This document shows positions 7,921-15,477 of a stretch of 21,552 nt of DNA, piece after piece (position 1 is the first letter of the stretch; every line of letters begins with the position of its first letter). The stretch covers positions 1-21,552 of the forward strand of contig JAZQKI010000032.1 of NCBI GenBank assembly GCA_045542075.1. The letters are read 5' to 3'. Made by a program: the position numbers and the translations under genes. Source of the DNA: SVTX01 sp045542075 (lineage in GTDB: Bacteria; Bacillota; Clostridia; Oscillospirales; CAG-272). The notes under the pieces are model-generated. The model was not told the DNA's origin. It did not search any database and was given only the letters and a program-made list of their open reading frames with translations.

Positions 7921-7949
7921 TTGACAAATCTGAACAAAAATTGTATAAT
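7921..7949 (+). promoter_or_regulatory. Full-consensus promoter of the rpiR-cmk-ispH/rpsA run
   Basis: TTGACA (7921-7926), a 17-bp spacer and TATAAT (7944-7949), just after the upstream terminator. It is the only strong promoter seen before the five downstream genes, which follow with little or no spacing. Confidence 0.92.
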
Positions 7950-7991
7950 AAAAAGAGTGGTATTCCCAAGCTTTTTTGACGGGAGGACGTT

Positions 7992-8855
7992 ATGAAAAGA
8001 GATATACTTAAGCTTATTGAAAACGGTGAGGCGGGCTTTTCCAAGGGACAAAAGCATATTGCCTCTTATATAAAGGCACACTACGACAAGGCGGCTTATA
8101 TGACGGCGGCAAGACTGGGAGCAGAGGTAAACGTCTCCGAATCCACGGTCGTGCGTTTTGTTATGGAGCTTGGCTTTGAGGGCTATCCCGAATTCCAGAA
8201 GGCTTTGCAGGAGCTTATCAGAAACAAGCTTACCGCAGTTCAGAGAGTCGAGGTCACAAATAACCTTATAGGTGAGGGTGACGTTATAGGCAAGGTCCTC
8301 TCCATGGATATAGAGAGAATAAGACGTACAAGCGAGGGAATTGACCGAGTTGCCTTTATAGAGGCGGTAAATCACATCTCCTCTGCAAAGAATATCTACA
8401 TTCTCGGTATGAGATCCTCGTCGTTCTTGGCGGATTTTCTCAACCACGGACTCCGTATGATATTTGATAACGTAAAGCACATAGAGACCACCTCGGGTAA
8501 CGAGACGTACGAGCAGCTTATGAGCATTGGCGAGGGCGACGTTATGATAGCGATAAGCTTTCCCCGATATTCAAAGACGATCATAAGAAGCGTTGACTTT
8601 GCAAGCCGCGCGGGAGCGTACGTAATATCGCTTACGGACAGCCTTGAATCTCCCATTGCGACAAAAGCATCGCAGACGCTTGTGGCACAGAGTGACATGG
8701 CGTCCTTTACAGACTCACTTGTAGCGCCTATGTCGGTTATAAACGCGCTTATTATCGCGGTATCCCGTCAGAACGGCGAGCAGCTCGCAAAGAGACTTCA
8801 TCGTCTCGAGGAAATATGGGATGAATACAACGTCTACGATAAGACGGAGCAGTGA
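7992..8855 (+). CDS. RpiR-family transcriptional regulator
   Basis: A 287-aa regulator with the standard RpiR layout. The N-terminal helix-turn-helix domain (about 1-78) contains MTAARLGAEVNVSESTVVRF, typical of the family, and GFEGYPEFQKALQ. A SIS phosphosugar-binding domain (about 115-250) contains IYILGMRSSSF, DVMIAISFPRYSK and AYVISLTDS. Members usually sense phosphorylated sugars and control sugar catabolism genes. GGGAGG lies 5 nt before the ATG. It is the first gene after a full-consensus promoter, and its stop codon is only 2 nt from the flavoprotein start, so it appears co-transcribed with housekeeping genes. Its target is not evident here; the nagA operon 8 kb away is one candidate, but nothing in the sequence links them. 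Confidence 0.92.
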   Translation: MKRDILKLIENGEAGFSKGQKHIASYIKAHYDKAAYMTAARLGAEVNVSESTVVRFVMELGFEGYPEFQKALQELIRNKLTAVQRVEVTNNLIGEGDVIGKVLSMDIERIRRTSEGIDRVAFIEAVNHISSAKNIYILGMRSSSFLADFLNHGLRMIFDNVKHIETTSGNETYEQLMSIGEGDVMIAISFPRYSKTIIRSVDFASRAGAYVISLTDSLESPIATKASQTLVAQSDMASFTDSLVAPMSVINALIIAVSRQNGEQLAKRLHRLEEIWDEYNVYDKTEQ

Positions 8856-8857
8856 AT

Positions 8858-10114
8858 ATGAGCGTATTCAGAAATGACGGCTCAAAGCGTGTCGCGGTAA
8901 TAGGCGGCGGAGCGGCGGGCATGATGGCGGCTGTATTTGCCGCTCAAAGCGGAGCAGACGTTGTGTTGTTTGAGAAAAATGACCGACTCGGAAAAAAGCT
9001 TCGTATAACGGGTAAGGGAAGATGTAACGTAACAAATGAGTGCGGCATAAACGAATTTATGCAGAACGTACCCACCAACCCCCGATTTTTGTACGCTGCG
9101 CTTAACAGATTTGAGCCTGCGGACACTATGGAGTTTTTCGAGAGCTGCGGAGTAAAATTAAAGGTCGAGAGAGGGCGCAGAGTTTTCCCTGTGTCAGATA
9201 AGGCGCAGGATATTGTAAACGCGCTTATATCCAAATGCCGTGAGTCGGGCGTAAATATTATAAACAGAAAAATAAAGAATATCTCTATTGAGGACGGACA
9301 GATAGTCGGAGTCAGCGACGGACAGCTGACGCACGAGTGCGATGCGGTCATCGTCTGCACGGGAGGAAAGTCTTATCCCCAAACGGGCTCGGACGGTGAC
9401 GGATATATATTTGCCAGAGCCGCGGGACACACGATCACACCCCTTTCCCCCTCGCTCGTTCCCATCGTTGCGGATACCAACGTATGCGCGAGAATGCAAG
9501 GGCTGTCGCTTAAGAACGTAAGCCTGAAAATTGTTAATTTGGAAAGCTCAAAGACTGTCTTTGAGGACTTTGGCGAGATGATGTTCACTCATTTCGGAAT
9601 CACGGGACCGCTCGTGCTTTCCGCGTCGGCTCACATCTCGGATATTCAGCGTGGAAAATATGCCGCGCTTATTGATATGAAGCCCGCTCTTGACGAGCAG
9701 ACGCTTGACGCAAGACTGCTCTCGGATTTTTCAAAATATCAGAATAAAGACTTTATAAATGCGCTGGGCGACCTGTTGCCGCTCAAGGCAATAGAGCCCG
9801 TGATAGAAAAGTCGGGAATTGACGCCCGTAAGAAGGTGAATTCCATCACGCGCGAGGAGCGAAAAGCCCTTATAAACGCTATTAAGGCGTTTGATATCCC
9901 GCTTTCTCGCTTCCGTCCCATCGACGAAGCGATAATCACAAAGGGCGGCGTGGCGGTAAATCAAATAACCCCAAAAACTATGGAATCAAAGCTTGTCTCG
10001 GGCCTTTATTTTGCTGGCGAGGTGCTTGACCTTGACGCATACACGGGCGGATTTAATCTTCAGATAGCATTTTCCACGGCAGTAGTCGCAGGCGAGAGCG
10101 CAGCGGCTTGGTAA
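8858..10114 (+). CDS. FAD-dependent oxidoreductase, HI0933/YhiN family
   Basis: A 418-aa flavoprotein of the HI0933 (YhiN, BaiN-like) family, often labelled NAD(P)/FAD-dependent oxidoreductase or aminoacetone oxidase family. It has an N-terminal Rossmann FAD motif GGGAAG at 16-21 with the ribose-binding glutamate at 39, the family signature GKGRCNVTN at 52-60, TGGKSYPQTGSDGDG in the middle, and the C-terminal FAD segment GLYFAGEVLDLDAYTGGFN starting at 382. The physiological substrate is not known for most members. The ATG at 8858 is chosen over an in-frame GTG at 8852 because GGAG (8845-8848) is spaced correctly for the former. It sits directly upstream of cmk, an association I know as common in Clostridia. 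Confidence 0.93.
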   Translation: MSVFRNDGSKRVAVIGGGAAGMMAAVFAAQSGADVVLFEKNDRLGKKLRITGKGRCNVTNECGINEFMQNVPTNPRFLYAALNRFEPADTMEFFESCGVKLKVERGRRVFPVSDKAQDIVNALISKCRESGVNIINRKIKNISIEDGQIVGVSDGQLTHECDAVIVCTGGKSYPQTGSDGDGYIFARAAGHTITPLSPSLVPIVADTNVCARMQGLSLKNVSLKIVNLESSKTVFEDFGEMMFTHFGITGPLVLSASAHISDIQRGKYAALIDMKPALDEQTLDARLLSDFSKYQNKDFINALGDLLPLKAIEPVIEKSGIDARKKVNSITREERKALINAIKAFDIPLSRFRPIDEAIITKGGVAVNQITPKTMESKLVSGLYFAGEVLDLDAYTGGFNLQIAFSTAVVAGESAAAW

Positions 10115-10139
10115 TAATATAAATCACGTAAGGAATGGT

Positions 10140-10823
10140 ATGGATATGATATCAATAGCAATAGACGGACCCGGCGGAGCGGGCAAGTCCACAATTTCAA
10201 AAGAGGTTGCCAGACGCGCGGGTATCGTGTACGTTGATACGGGTGCGCTCTACCGCACGGTCGGATATTACGCAAGAGAGCAGGGACTTTCGGTCGACGA
10301 TGCGAAAAGATCCGACAAAATGACTCCTCTGCTTGATGATATTACCGTCGAGCTTGTTTATGAGAATGGCGCGCAGCACGTATATCTCAACGGAGAAGAC
10401 CTGGGTGACAGGATCCGTCAGCCCGACATATCAATGTATGCGTCGGCAGTCTCGTCCGTGCCCTCGGTAAGAGCATTTTTGCTTGAAACTCAAAAGGGAA
10501 TAGCTCGCAGACAAAGTGTAATTATGGACGGCAGGGATATCGGCACAGTCATTCTTCCAAATGCGGATATAAAGGTATTTCTCACCGCCTCCAATGAGGC
10601 AAGAGCAGAGAGACGCTTCAGGGAGCTTGTAGCAAAGGGCGTTGAGGTCAGATACGAGGACGTTCTCTCCGAGCTTATAGAGCGTGACGCCGCTGACAGC
10701 GGACGTGACATCGCGCCTGCGATAGCCGCGCCCGACGCGATAATTTTTGACAATTCCGACTACACGTTTGAGCAGTCGGTAGAGTACATAATGGGACTCA
10801 TAAATCAGAAGATCGGAGGATAA
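10140..10823 (+). CDS. cmk: Cytidylate kinase
   Basis: It phosphorylates CMP and dCMP to the diphosphates, recycling nucleotides from phospholipid and nucleic acid turnover. At 227 aa it is the usual size of the bacterial enzyme. The P-loop GPGGAGKST is at 10-18, DTGALYRT at 33-40 is the CMP-site start, and MDGRDIGTVILPNADIKVFL with the following R-rich lid (NEARAERRFREL) matches the family closely. AAGGA lies 5 nt before the ATG at 10140; a second ATG two codons later is possible. It is followed after 4 nt by the acyltransferase gene. The cmk-plsC-ispH-rpsA order is a known clostridial arrangement. Confidence 0.97.
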   Translation: MDMISIAIDGPGGAGKSTISKEVARRAGIVYVDTGALYRTVGYYAREQGLSVDDAKRSDKMTPLLDDITVELVYENGAQHVYLNGEDLGDRIRQPDISMYASAVSSVPSVRAFLLETQKGIARRQSVIMDGRDIGTVILPNADIKVFLTASNEARAERRFRELVAKGVEVRYEDVLSELIERDAADSGRDIAPAIAAPDAIIFDNSDYTFEQSVEYIMGLINQKIGG

Positions 10824-10827
10824 TAGC

Positions 10828-11442
10828 TTGAAAAGCAAAACATACGAGAACTTTCAAAAGGTTCTTGGTTCGGTAGTGCGAGTGATCTTCAGAATACATG
10901 CTCACGGAATTGAAAACGAGCCCAAGGATAAGCCTTATCTTCTGGTGTCCAATCATATCTGCAACGCGGACCCCGTATTTATCTGCGCTTCCATAAAGCA
11001 GCAGCAGCCGCATTTCATGGCTAAAAAAGAGCTTTTCAAAATACCGCTGCTCCGCGGACTTATAAGCTCGCTCGGAGCGTTTCCCGTTGACAGAAAAGGT
11101 AATGACGTTGGAACCATAAAGAAGTGCATACAAATGCTCAAGGACGGAAAATGTATAGGAATGTTCCCGCAGGGACACAGACGTAAAAGCGTTAATCCGA
11201 GAGATACCGAGGTCAAGAACGGCGCCTCAATGCTTGCCGTGAGAGCCGAGGTACAGGTGCTTCCGTGCTACGTTAAAATGAAAAATAATAAATGGGCGCC
11301 CTTCCGCCGAGTTGATATTTACGTCGGTGAGCCCATAAGCTTTGAGGAGCTTGCGTACGACCCCGAGGCAAAGGGAGAATATTCTCGTATTTCCGCCTAT
11401 ATCTTCGATAAGGTCTGCTCTATTGGAGAAGCAAATGAGTAA
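10828..11442 (+). CDS. plsC: 1-acyl-glycerol-3-phosphate acyltransferase (PlsC family)
   Basis: It should acylate lysophosphatidate to phosphatidate at the inner membrane face in phospholipid synthesis. The 204-aa protein carries motif I SNHICNADP (catalytic His and Asp in NHxxxxD, 42-48), motif II GAFPVDRKG (83-91) and motif III MFPQGHRRK (112-120). Motif III normally reads FPEGTRS, so the Glu-to-Gln and Thr-to-His changes are noteworthy. The start is a TTG at 10828, supported by GGAGGA (10815-10820) 7 nt upstream; no better in-frame start exists. It begins 4 nt after cmk and overlaps ispH by 8 nt, so translation is probably coupled. A related lysophospholipid acyltransferase role cannot be excluded. 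Confidence 0.9.
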   Translation: MKSKTYENFQKVLGSVVRVIFRIHAHGIENEPKDKPYLLVSNHICNADPVFICASIKQQQPHFMAKKELFKIPLLRGLISSLGAFPVDRKGNDVGTIKKCIQMLKDGKCIGMFPQGHRRKSVNPRDTEVKNGASMLAVRAEVQVLPCYVKMKNNKWAPFRRVDIYVGEPISFEELAYDPEAKGEYSRISAYIFDKVCSIGEANE

Positions 11443-13459
11443 GATCGTCAGGGTAGCAGAAAATTCGGGCTTTTGCTTTGGTGTTTCGAGTGCGTGCGGC
11501 GAGGTAGAGAGGCGTGTTAAGAATAAGTCCGAGGGAGAGAGAATATTCACTCTCGGAAAGCTCATACACAACGACGTTTACAATTCCCGACTGAAGCAGA
11601 TGGGAGTTGAGATAACCTGCGAGTGGGAGCTTGAGAAATTGTGCGAGAGCGCAAATGAAAGCTCACCCGTTTGCGTGTTTGTGAGGGCGCACGGTATTCC
11701 CGCGCAGACCGAGGAGCTCTTGCTTGAGCTTGCAGGGAAAAATAAATATTTTTCATTTAAGGACTGCACGTGTCCCTTCGTCAAAAAAATACACAAAATA
11801 GTTTCTGAGCATTCGTCAGGAGGCGCTCAGCTTCTGGTTTTCGGAAATCCCGAGCATCCCGAGGTTTTGGGCTTTTGCAGTAAGTTCGACGGGGAAAAAT
11901 TTATTTTCTCAAAAACGGAAGAGCTTGAGATTGCAATCGGTAACGGTACAGTAAAAACGGATTGTGCAAAACAACCAATCATAGTTGCGCAAACAACACA
12001 AAATTTAGGCGAATTTGAAAAAACGAAAAAACTTTTGAAAAAGGTATATGCAAATCCTTTAATTTATGATACAATATGTAGTGTTACTGAAAAAAGGCAG
12101 ACCGAGGCAAAAAAACTTGCGGCGGAGAGCGATTTTATGATAGTCATCGGAAGCCGCGACAGCTCAAATTCAGTAAAGCTTTACGACATTTGTCGGGCGG
12201 AGTGTGAAAACACGATTATGGTTGAGACCGCCGGGGAGTTAGGCTCCTGCAAAAATCTTGACTGCACTAAAATCGGAATAGCCGCCGGCGCATCGACGCC
12301 GAGCGACATAATACAGGAGGTACAAAACACCATGAGCGAAGCAATTGAAAACTTTGCAGAATTACTTGAGGATTCACTCAAAACTTTAAATACAGGAGAT
12401 ACTGTTACGGGTTACGTAACCGCAGTCAACGACGGCGAGATTCAGCTTGACATCGGCGCAAAAGTTACCGGCATCATCAAAGCAGACCAGATAACAGATG
12501 ATCCGAGTGTAAAGTTGAGCGAAATGTTCAAGATCGGCGACGCAGTTGATGCGTTTGTCATTCGCGTAAGCGACGTTGAGGGATTTGCAACTCTTTCCAA
12601 GAAGAGAGTTGACTCCGACAGATGCTGGGCGAAGATCGTTGCCGCAAAAGAGAACGACGAGGTTCTTGAGGGCACGGTTATCGAGATCGTTAAGGGCGGC
12701 GTTATCGTTCTTTGCGACGCAACACGCGTATTCATCCACGAGTCCCAGACAGGACTCCCCAAGGATGCTGACCTTTCAGTTATGAAGGGCCAGACAGTAA
12801 GATTCAAGCTTACTGAGGTTCGCAACTATGAGAAGAAGGCTAAGGGCTCTATCCGCGTAGTTCTCCGTGAGGAGAAGAGAGCGGCAGACGCAGCTTTCTG
12901 GGCATCCATCGAGGAAGGCAAGCAGTACACAGGTAAGGTTAAGAGCCTCACCGCATACGGTGCATTCGTTGACCTTGGCGGAGTTGACGGTATGGTTCAC
13001 GCAACAGAGCTTTCCTGGAAGAGAGTTAAGCCCTCTGACGTAGTATCTGTTGGCGACGAGATCACAGTATTCGTTAAGTCCTTCGACGCAGAGAAGAAGA
13101 GAATTTCTCTCGGCTACAAGACCGAGGAGACAAACCCCTGGTACATATTCACCACAAACTTCGCAGTTGGTGATATTGCTCAGGTTAAGATCGTAAGCAT
13201 GATGCCCTTCGGAGCATTTGCTGAGATCGTTGACGGTGTAGACGGTCTTATCCACATCTCTCAGATCTCCATGACAAAGATCGCAAAGCCCGCAGACGTG
13301 CTTGAGATCGGTCAGGTTGTTGACGCAAAGATCACAGAGATCGACACAGAGAAGCAGAAGGTAAGCCTTTCCATCAGAGCACTTCTTGAGGAAGCTAAGG
13401 CAGCAGCTGAGGCTATGCCTGAGGAAGAAGCAGTTGAGGAAGCTGTTGACGCTGAATAA
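11435..13459 (+). CDS. ispH-rpsA: IspH / ribosomal protein S1 fusion
   Basis: A 674-aa fusion of two housekeeping proteins. Residues 1-299 are IspH, the [4Fe-4S] reductase that makes IPP and DMAPP at the end of the methylerythritol-phosphate pathway. Cluster cysteines are expected at C14 (GFCFGV), C113 (TCPFV) and C215 (TICSVTEKRQ); HPEV (141-144) holds the conserved active-site Glu143, and AGASTP (284-289) is present. Residues 300-674 are an S1-type protein with four S1 RNA-binding domains at roughly 320-392, 408-472, 494-563 and 578-640, and an acidic Ala/Glu tail. The fusion is known in Clostridia. The ATG at 11435 follows GGAG and overlaps plsC; an upstream in-frame extension to 11342 lies inside plsC and is rejected. 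At the junction an AGGAGGT precedes an ATG at 12332. The S1 half has a distinctly biased codon style, unlike the AT-rich 11940-12100 part of ispH. Confidence 0.95.
   Translation: MSKIVRVAENSGFCFGVSSACGEVERRVKNKSEGERIFTLGKLIHNDVYNSRLKQMGVEITCEWELEKLCESANESSPVCVFVRAHGIPAQTEELLLELAGKNKYFSFKDCTCPFVKKIHKIVSEHSSGGAQLLVFGNPEHPEVLGFCSKFDGEKFIFSKTEELEIAIGNGTVKTDCAKQPIIVAQTTQNLGEFEKTKKLLKKVYANPLIYDTICSVTEKRQTEAKKLAAESDFMIVIGSRDSSNSVKLYDICRAECENTIMVETAGELGSCKNLDCTKIGIAAGASTPSDIIQEVQNTMSEAIENFAELLEDSLKTLNTGDTVTGYVTAVNDGEIQLDIGAKVTGIIKADQITDDPSVKLSEMFKIGDAVDAFVIRVSDVEGFATLSKKRVDSDRCWAKIVAAKENDEVLEGTVIEIVKGGVIVLCDATRVFIHESQTGLPKDADLSVMKGQTVRFKLTEVRNYEKKAKGSIRVVLREEKRAADAAFWASIEEGKQYTGKVKSLTAYGAFVDLGGVDGMVHATELSWKRVKPSDVVSVGDEITVFVKSFDAEKKRISLGYKTEETNPWYIFTTNFAVGDIAQVKIVSMMPFGAFAEIVDGVDGLIHISQISMTKIAKPADVLEIGQVVDAKITEIDTEKQKVSLSIRALLEEAKAAAEAMPEEEAVEEAVDAE
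12070..12075 (+). promoter_or_regulatory. Possible internal -10 element within ispH
   Basis: TACAAT preceded by TG with one base between (12067-12075) is an extended -10 in an AT-rich stretch, about 260 bp before the S1 half. The best -35 at 17-bp spacing matches only 3 of 6 bases. A weak candidate for S1-only transcripts. Confidence 0.25.
12315..12334 (+). promoter_or_regulatory. Internal Shine-Dalgarno and ATG at the IspH/S1 junction
   Basis: AGGAGGT (12315-12321) is followed 10 nt later by an in-frame ATG (12332-12334) that starts MSEAIENFAELL, which looks like the natural N-terminus of a free-standing S1 protein. The same bases also encode the end of IspH. It would allow S1 (375 aa) to be made separately from the fusion. 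Confidence 0.55.
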
Positions 13460-13470
13460 TTAAAAGAAAT

Positions 13471-13505
13471 AAGAGCCGAAGGCGAAAGCCCTCGGCTCTT
13501 TTTGT
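13471..13505 (+). terminator. Terminator of the ispH-rpsA operon
   Basis: Stem AAGAGCCGA (13471-13479) with TCGGCTCTT (13492-13500), an inner GGC-GAAA-GCC hairpin and one A-C mismatch, followed by a T-run. It sits between convergent genes and may serve both. Confidence 0.9.
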
Positions 13506-13510
13506 ATTTA

Positions 13511-14071
13511 TTATCTCAAAAATTTTCTCTTATAATCGGCAAATGTTATTTCACATCTGCTGCATTCGGGGGTGCTGAGAGTCGCAGCGCATAGGGGACA
13601 TATAATGGGAGCGTTATCATCGGTCACAAGTAAATATTTCGTGCCCTTCAGATATTTTACCTTGTTTCCTACGTTGTAGCAGGAGGTTGCGATAAATTTA
13701 CAGTTGTATGTGACAGTTTCTATTGAGCCATCGGGTTTTTTAACATCGAGATCCATATATACGGTAGGTACCATATATTTTGTTGCAACCGCGTGAGGAA
13801 CGTAAAATCCGTTCCGAAGCTCTTTTGATACAATTTCTCCATCATAGCTTTTTTCAAATAAAAGTTGAAAGAATTTAATCAGGTAAACACATAACGCAAA
13901 CACAGCAGAGCAGAACATATAGACCGAGACAGCATAGCCTGTTTTGTTGGGGTATATCAGAGTCGTAAAATATCCAACCGTAAAGATAATAAGTCCCGCA
14001 GCCAGACAGAGAAGTGCCCGAAGAGCGAGCCTTCTGTTTATTTTTTCTTTTATGGGTATATGGTTTCTCAT
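13511..14071 (-). CDS. Small membrane protein with C-terminal zinc-ribbon-like end
   Basis: I do not recognise a named family. From the ATG at 14071 the protein has 186 aa: a short basic N-terminus, two hydrophobic helices at about 16-38 and 46-69, then a soluble domain of about 115 residues with beta-like pattern (VYMDLDVKKPDGS, VTYNCKFIATSCYNVGNKVKYLKG), ending in C158-x2-C161 and C170-x2-C173, a probable zinc ribbon. The soluble part recalls domains that follow membrane helices in clostridial proteins annotated only as hypothetical. A longer reading from 14140 is rejected because the promoter at 14123-14151 would put the transcript start downstream of it, whereas AAAGGG is 8 nt before 14071. 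It is a single-gene unit, convergent with ispH-rpsA. Confidence 0.75.
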   Translation of the reverse strand: MRNHIPIKEKINRRLALRALLCLAAGLIIFTVGYFTTLIYPNKTGYAVSVYMFCSAVFALCVYLIKFFQLLFEKSYDGEIVSKELRNGFYVPHAVATKYMVPTVYMDLDVKKPDGSIETVTYNCKFIATSCYNVGNKVKYLKGTKYLLVTDDNAPIICPLCAATLSTPECSRCEITFADYKRKFLR

Positions 14072-14122
14072 TAAATCAGCCCTTTCGATAAAAGTCAGGT
14101 TTGAAAATATCCTCTTATTAAC

Positions 14123-14151
14123 AGTATACCACACGGTCAAGTGATTGTCAA
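14123..14151 (-). promoter_or_regulatory. Sigma-A promoter of the zinc-ribbon membrane protein gene
   Basis: On the minus strand, TTGACA (14146-14151), a 17-bp spacer and TATACT (14123-14128) with an extended TG one base upstream. It decides the start codon of the downstream gene (14071). Confidence 0.85.
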
Positions 14152-14177
14152 GAACAAATATATGATTTTTTACAATA

Positions 14178-14211
14178 TAAAAAAACCGAGTGCCCCAACG
14201 GACACTCGGTT
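14178..14211 (-). terminator. Terminator of the CofE-like gene
   Basis: On the minus strand, AACCGAGTG (14203-14211) pairs with CACTCGGTT (14184-14192) around a 10-nt loop and is followed by a run of T. It begins 13 nt after the stop codon. Confidence 0.9.
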
Positions 14212-14223
14212 GAATAACACATA

Positions 14224-15417
14224 TTATTCTGTTGTATAGTTATCGAAATAACCCTGAATATAAACGATAGGAGTACCCTTGTCGCCCGAGCCGGAGGTAA
14301 GGTCGCAGAGCGAACCGATAAGGTCGGTAAGACGGCGGGGAGTGGTTCCCTCGGAAGCCATCTGACCTACAAGGTCAGCATCCTTCTGAACTATCTTTTC
14401 CTTGATAGCTTCCTTCAAGGCATCGCCCGAAAGGTCAGCAAAATCGTTGTCCGCGAGGTACTTGAGCTTAAGCTCGTTGGGTGTACCCTCAAGACCCTTT
14501 GTGTATGCGGGAGAAACTACCGGGTCAGCAAGCTCCCAGATCTTTCCGATGGGATCCTTGAATGCGCCGTCACCGTAAACCATGACCTCAACGGTCTTAC
14601 CCGTCTTGTCATAGAGCTTCTTCTGGATAGCGTCAACTACGGGCTGGCACTCTCTGGGGAAGAGCTTGACTGTGTCCTCGGTTGCCTTATTGGAGCCGAG
14701 AAGACCGTAATGCTCGTTGTAGCCGCTGCCGTTTACGGAGGTGTTGAGTATTTCATCAAGACCGTAAACTATCTCAGCGCCAGCAGCCTTGAGAAGTCTC
14801 TTTGAGCGAGCGCGTGTGTGAATGTCGCAGGTAAGCACGTTCTTTGTGTAGGGAAGAACTGCTCTGGGGTCGTTAGCGAATATAATCTCACACTCAGCGC
14901 CTGCCTCGGTGATGATAGACTCATAATATTCAACGTAGTCAACACCCGTGAATCTGTGCTTTTCATAGCCGAAAAGCTCACGGTATTTCTTAAGATCAAG
15001 GACGTCGCGATAAGGGTCGATACCCTTCTCGTCAAGCGCGTCAAGGCTGATAAGGTGGTTTCCAACCTCGTCGGAGGGGAAGGAAAGCATAAGAACAACC
15101 TTTTTTGCTCCCATAGCTATACCGCGAAGGCATATAGCGAATCTGTTGCGGCTGAGAATGGGGAAGATAACGCCCACTGTTTCACCGCCGAATTTTGCGC
15201 GGATATCATCCGCAATGTCGCCCACGGACGCGTAGTTACCCTGCGCACGCGCAACGACAGCCTCTGTCATAGCGACAATGTCACGGTCCTGAATTTCAAA
15301 TCCTGCATCAGCAGCAGCCTCAAGCACCGACGATGTGACTATCTCAACGATATCGTCACCGTTTCGGATGATGGGCGCGCGAACACCACGGGATACTGTT
15401 CCGACCATACGACTCAT
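14224..15417 (-). CDS. CofE-like protein (F420-0:L-glutamate ligase family)
   Basis: A 397-aa protein whose N-terminal part matches the CofE (coenzyme F420-0:gamma-glutamyl ligase) family: RNGDDIVEIV at 18-27 and DRDIVAMTEAVVARAQGN at 44-61, equivalent to the GDD and 'D-G-D-V-L-V-V-T-S-K-A-E-G' segments of CofE. It is much longer than archaeal CofE (about 250 aa), and the remainder (for example MVYGDGAFKDPIGKIWELADP and SEGTTPRRLTDLIGSLCDLTSGSGDKG) forms a conserved-looking C-terminal part. No other F420 biosynthesis gene is nearby, and Clostridia are generally not known for F420. It may therefore ligate glutamate or a similar amino acid to another substrate; this is inference. AAAGGAG lies 9 nt before the ATG. 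It has its own promoter (15478-15506) and terminator. Confidence 0.72.
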   Translation of the reverse strand: MSRMVGTVSRGVRAPIIRNGDDIVEIVTSSVLEAAADAGFEIQDRDIVAMTEAVVARAQGNYASVGDIADDIRAKFGGETVGVIFPILSRNRFAICLRGIAMGAKKVVLMLSFPSDEVGNHLISLDALDEKGIDPYRDVLDLKKYRELFGYEKHRFTGVDYVEYYESIITEAGAECEIIFANDPRAVLPYTKNVLTCDIHTRARSKRLLKAAGAEIVYGLDEILNTSVNGSGYNEHYGLLGSNKATEDTVKLFPRECQPVVDAIQKKLYDKTGKTVEVMVYGDGAFKDPIGKIWELADPVVSPAYTKGLEGTPNELKLKYLADNDFADLSGDALKEAIKEKIVQKDADLVGQMASEGTTPRRLTDLIGSLCDLTSGSGDKGTPIVYIQGYFDNYTTE

Positions 15418-15434
15418 AAATCAACACTCCTTTG

Positions 15435-15454
15435 CCCGAAAAACATAATTCGGG
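15435..15454 (-). promoter_or_regulatory. Leader hairpin next to the CofE-like gene's ribosome binding site
   Basis: CCCGAA (15435-15440) and TTCGGG (15449-15454) form a perfect 6-bp inverted repeat with an 8-nt loop, between the predicted transcript start (about 15471) and the AAAGGAG. It might affect translation; function is unproven. Confidence 0.35.
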
Positions 15455-15477
15455 TATTCTAAAATTTTAACACAAGT

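Noticed and set aside
7428..8480. Minus-strand open frame of 350 codons across the acetyltransferase and RpiR genes
   Set aside because: It is antisense to two clear protein families, spans the terminator and promoter between them, and its translation has no recognisable motif.
11342..11434. N-terminal extension of the IspH-S1 fusion
   Set aside because: It lies inside plsC, lacks a binding site, and the IspH family begins at the ATG at 11435.
14072..14140. N-terminal extension of the zinc-ribbon membrane protein
   Set aside because: The promoter at 14123-14151 places the transcript start inside this extension.
14818..15462. Plus-strand open frame of 214 codons
   Set aside because: Antisense to the CofE-like gene and its leader; no ribosome binding site or family resemblance.
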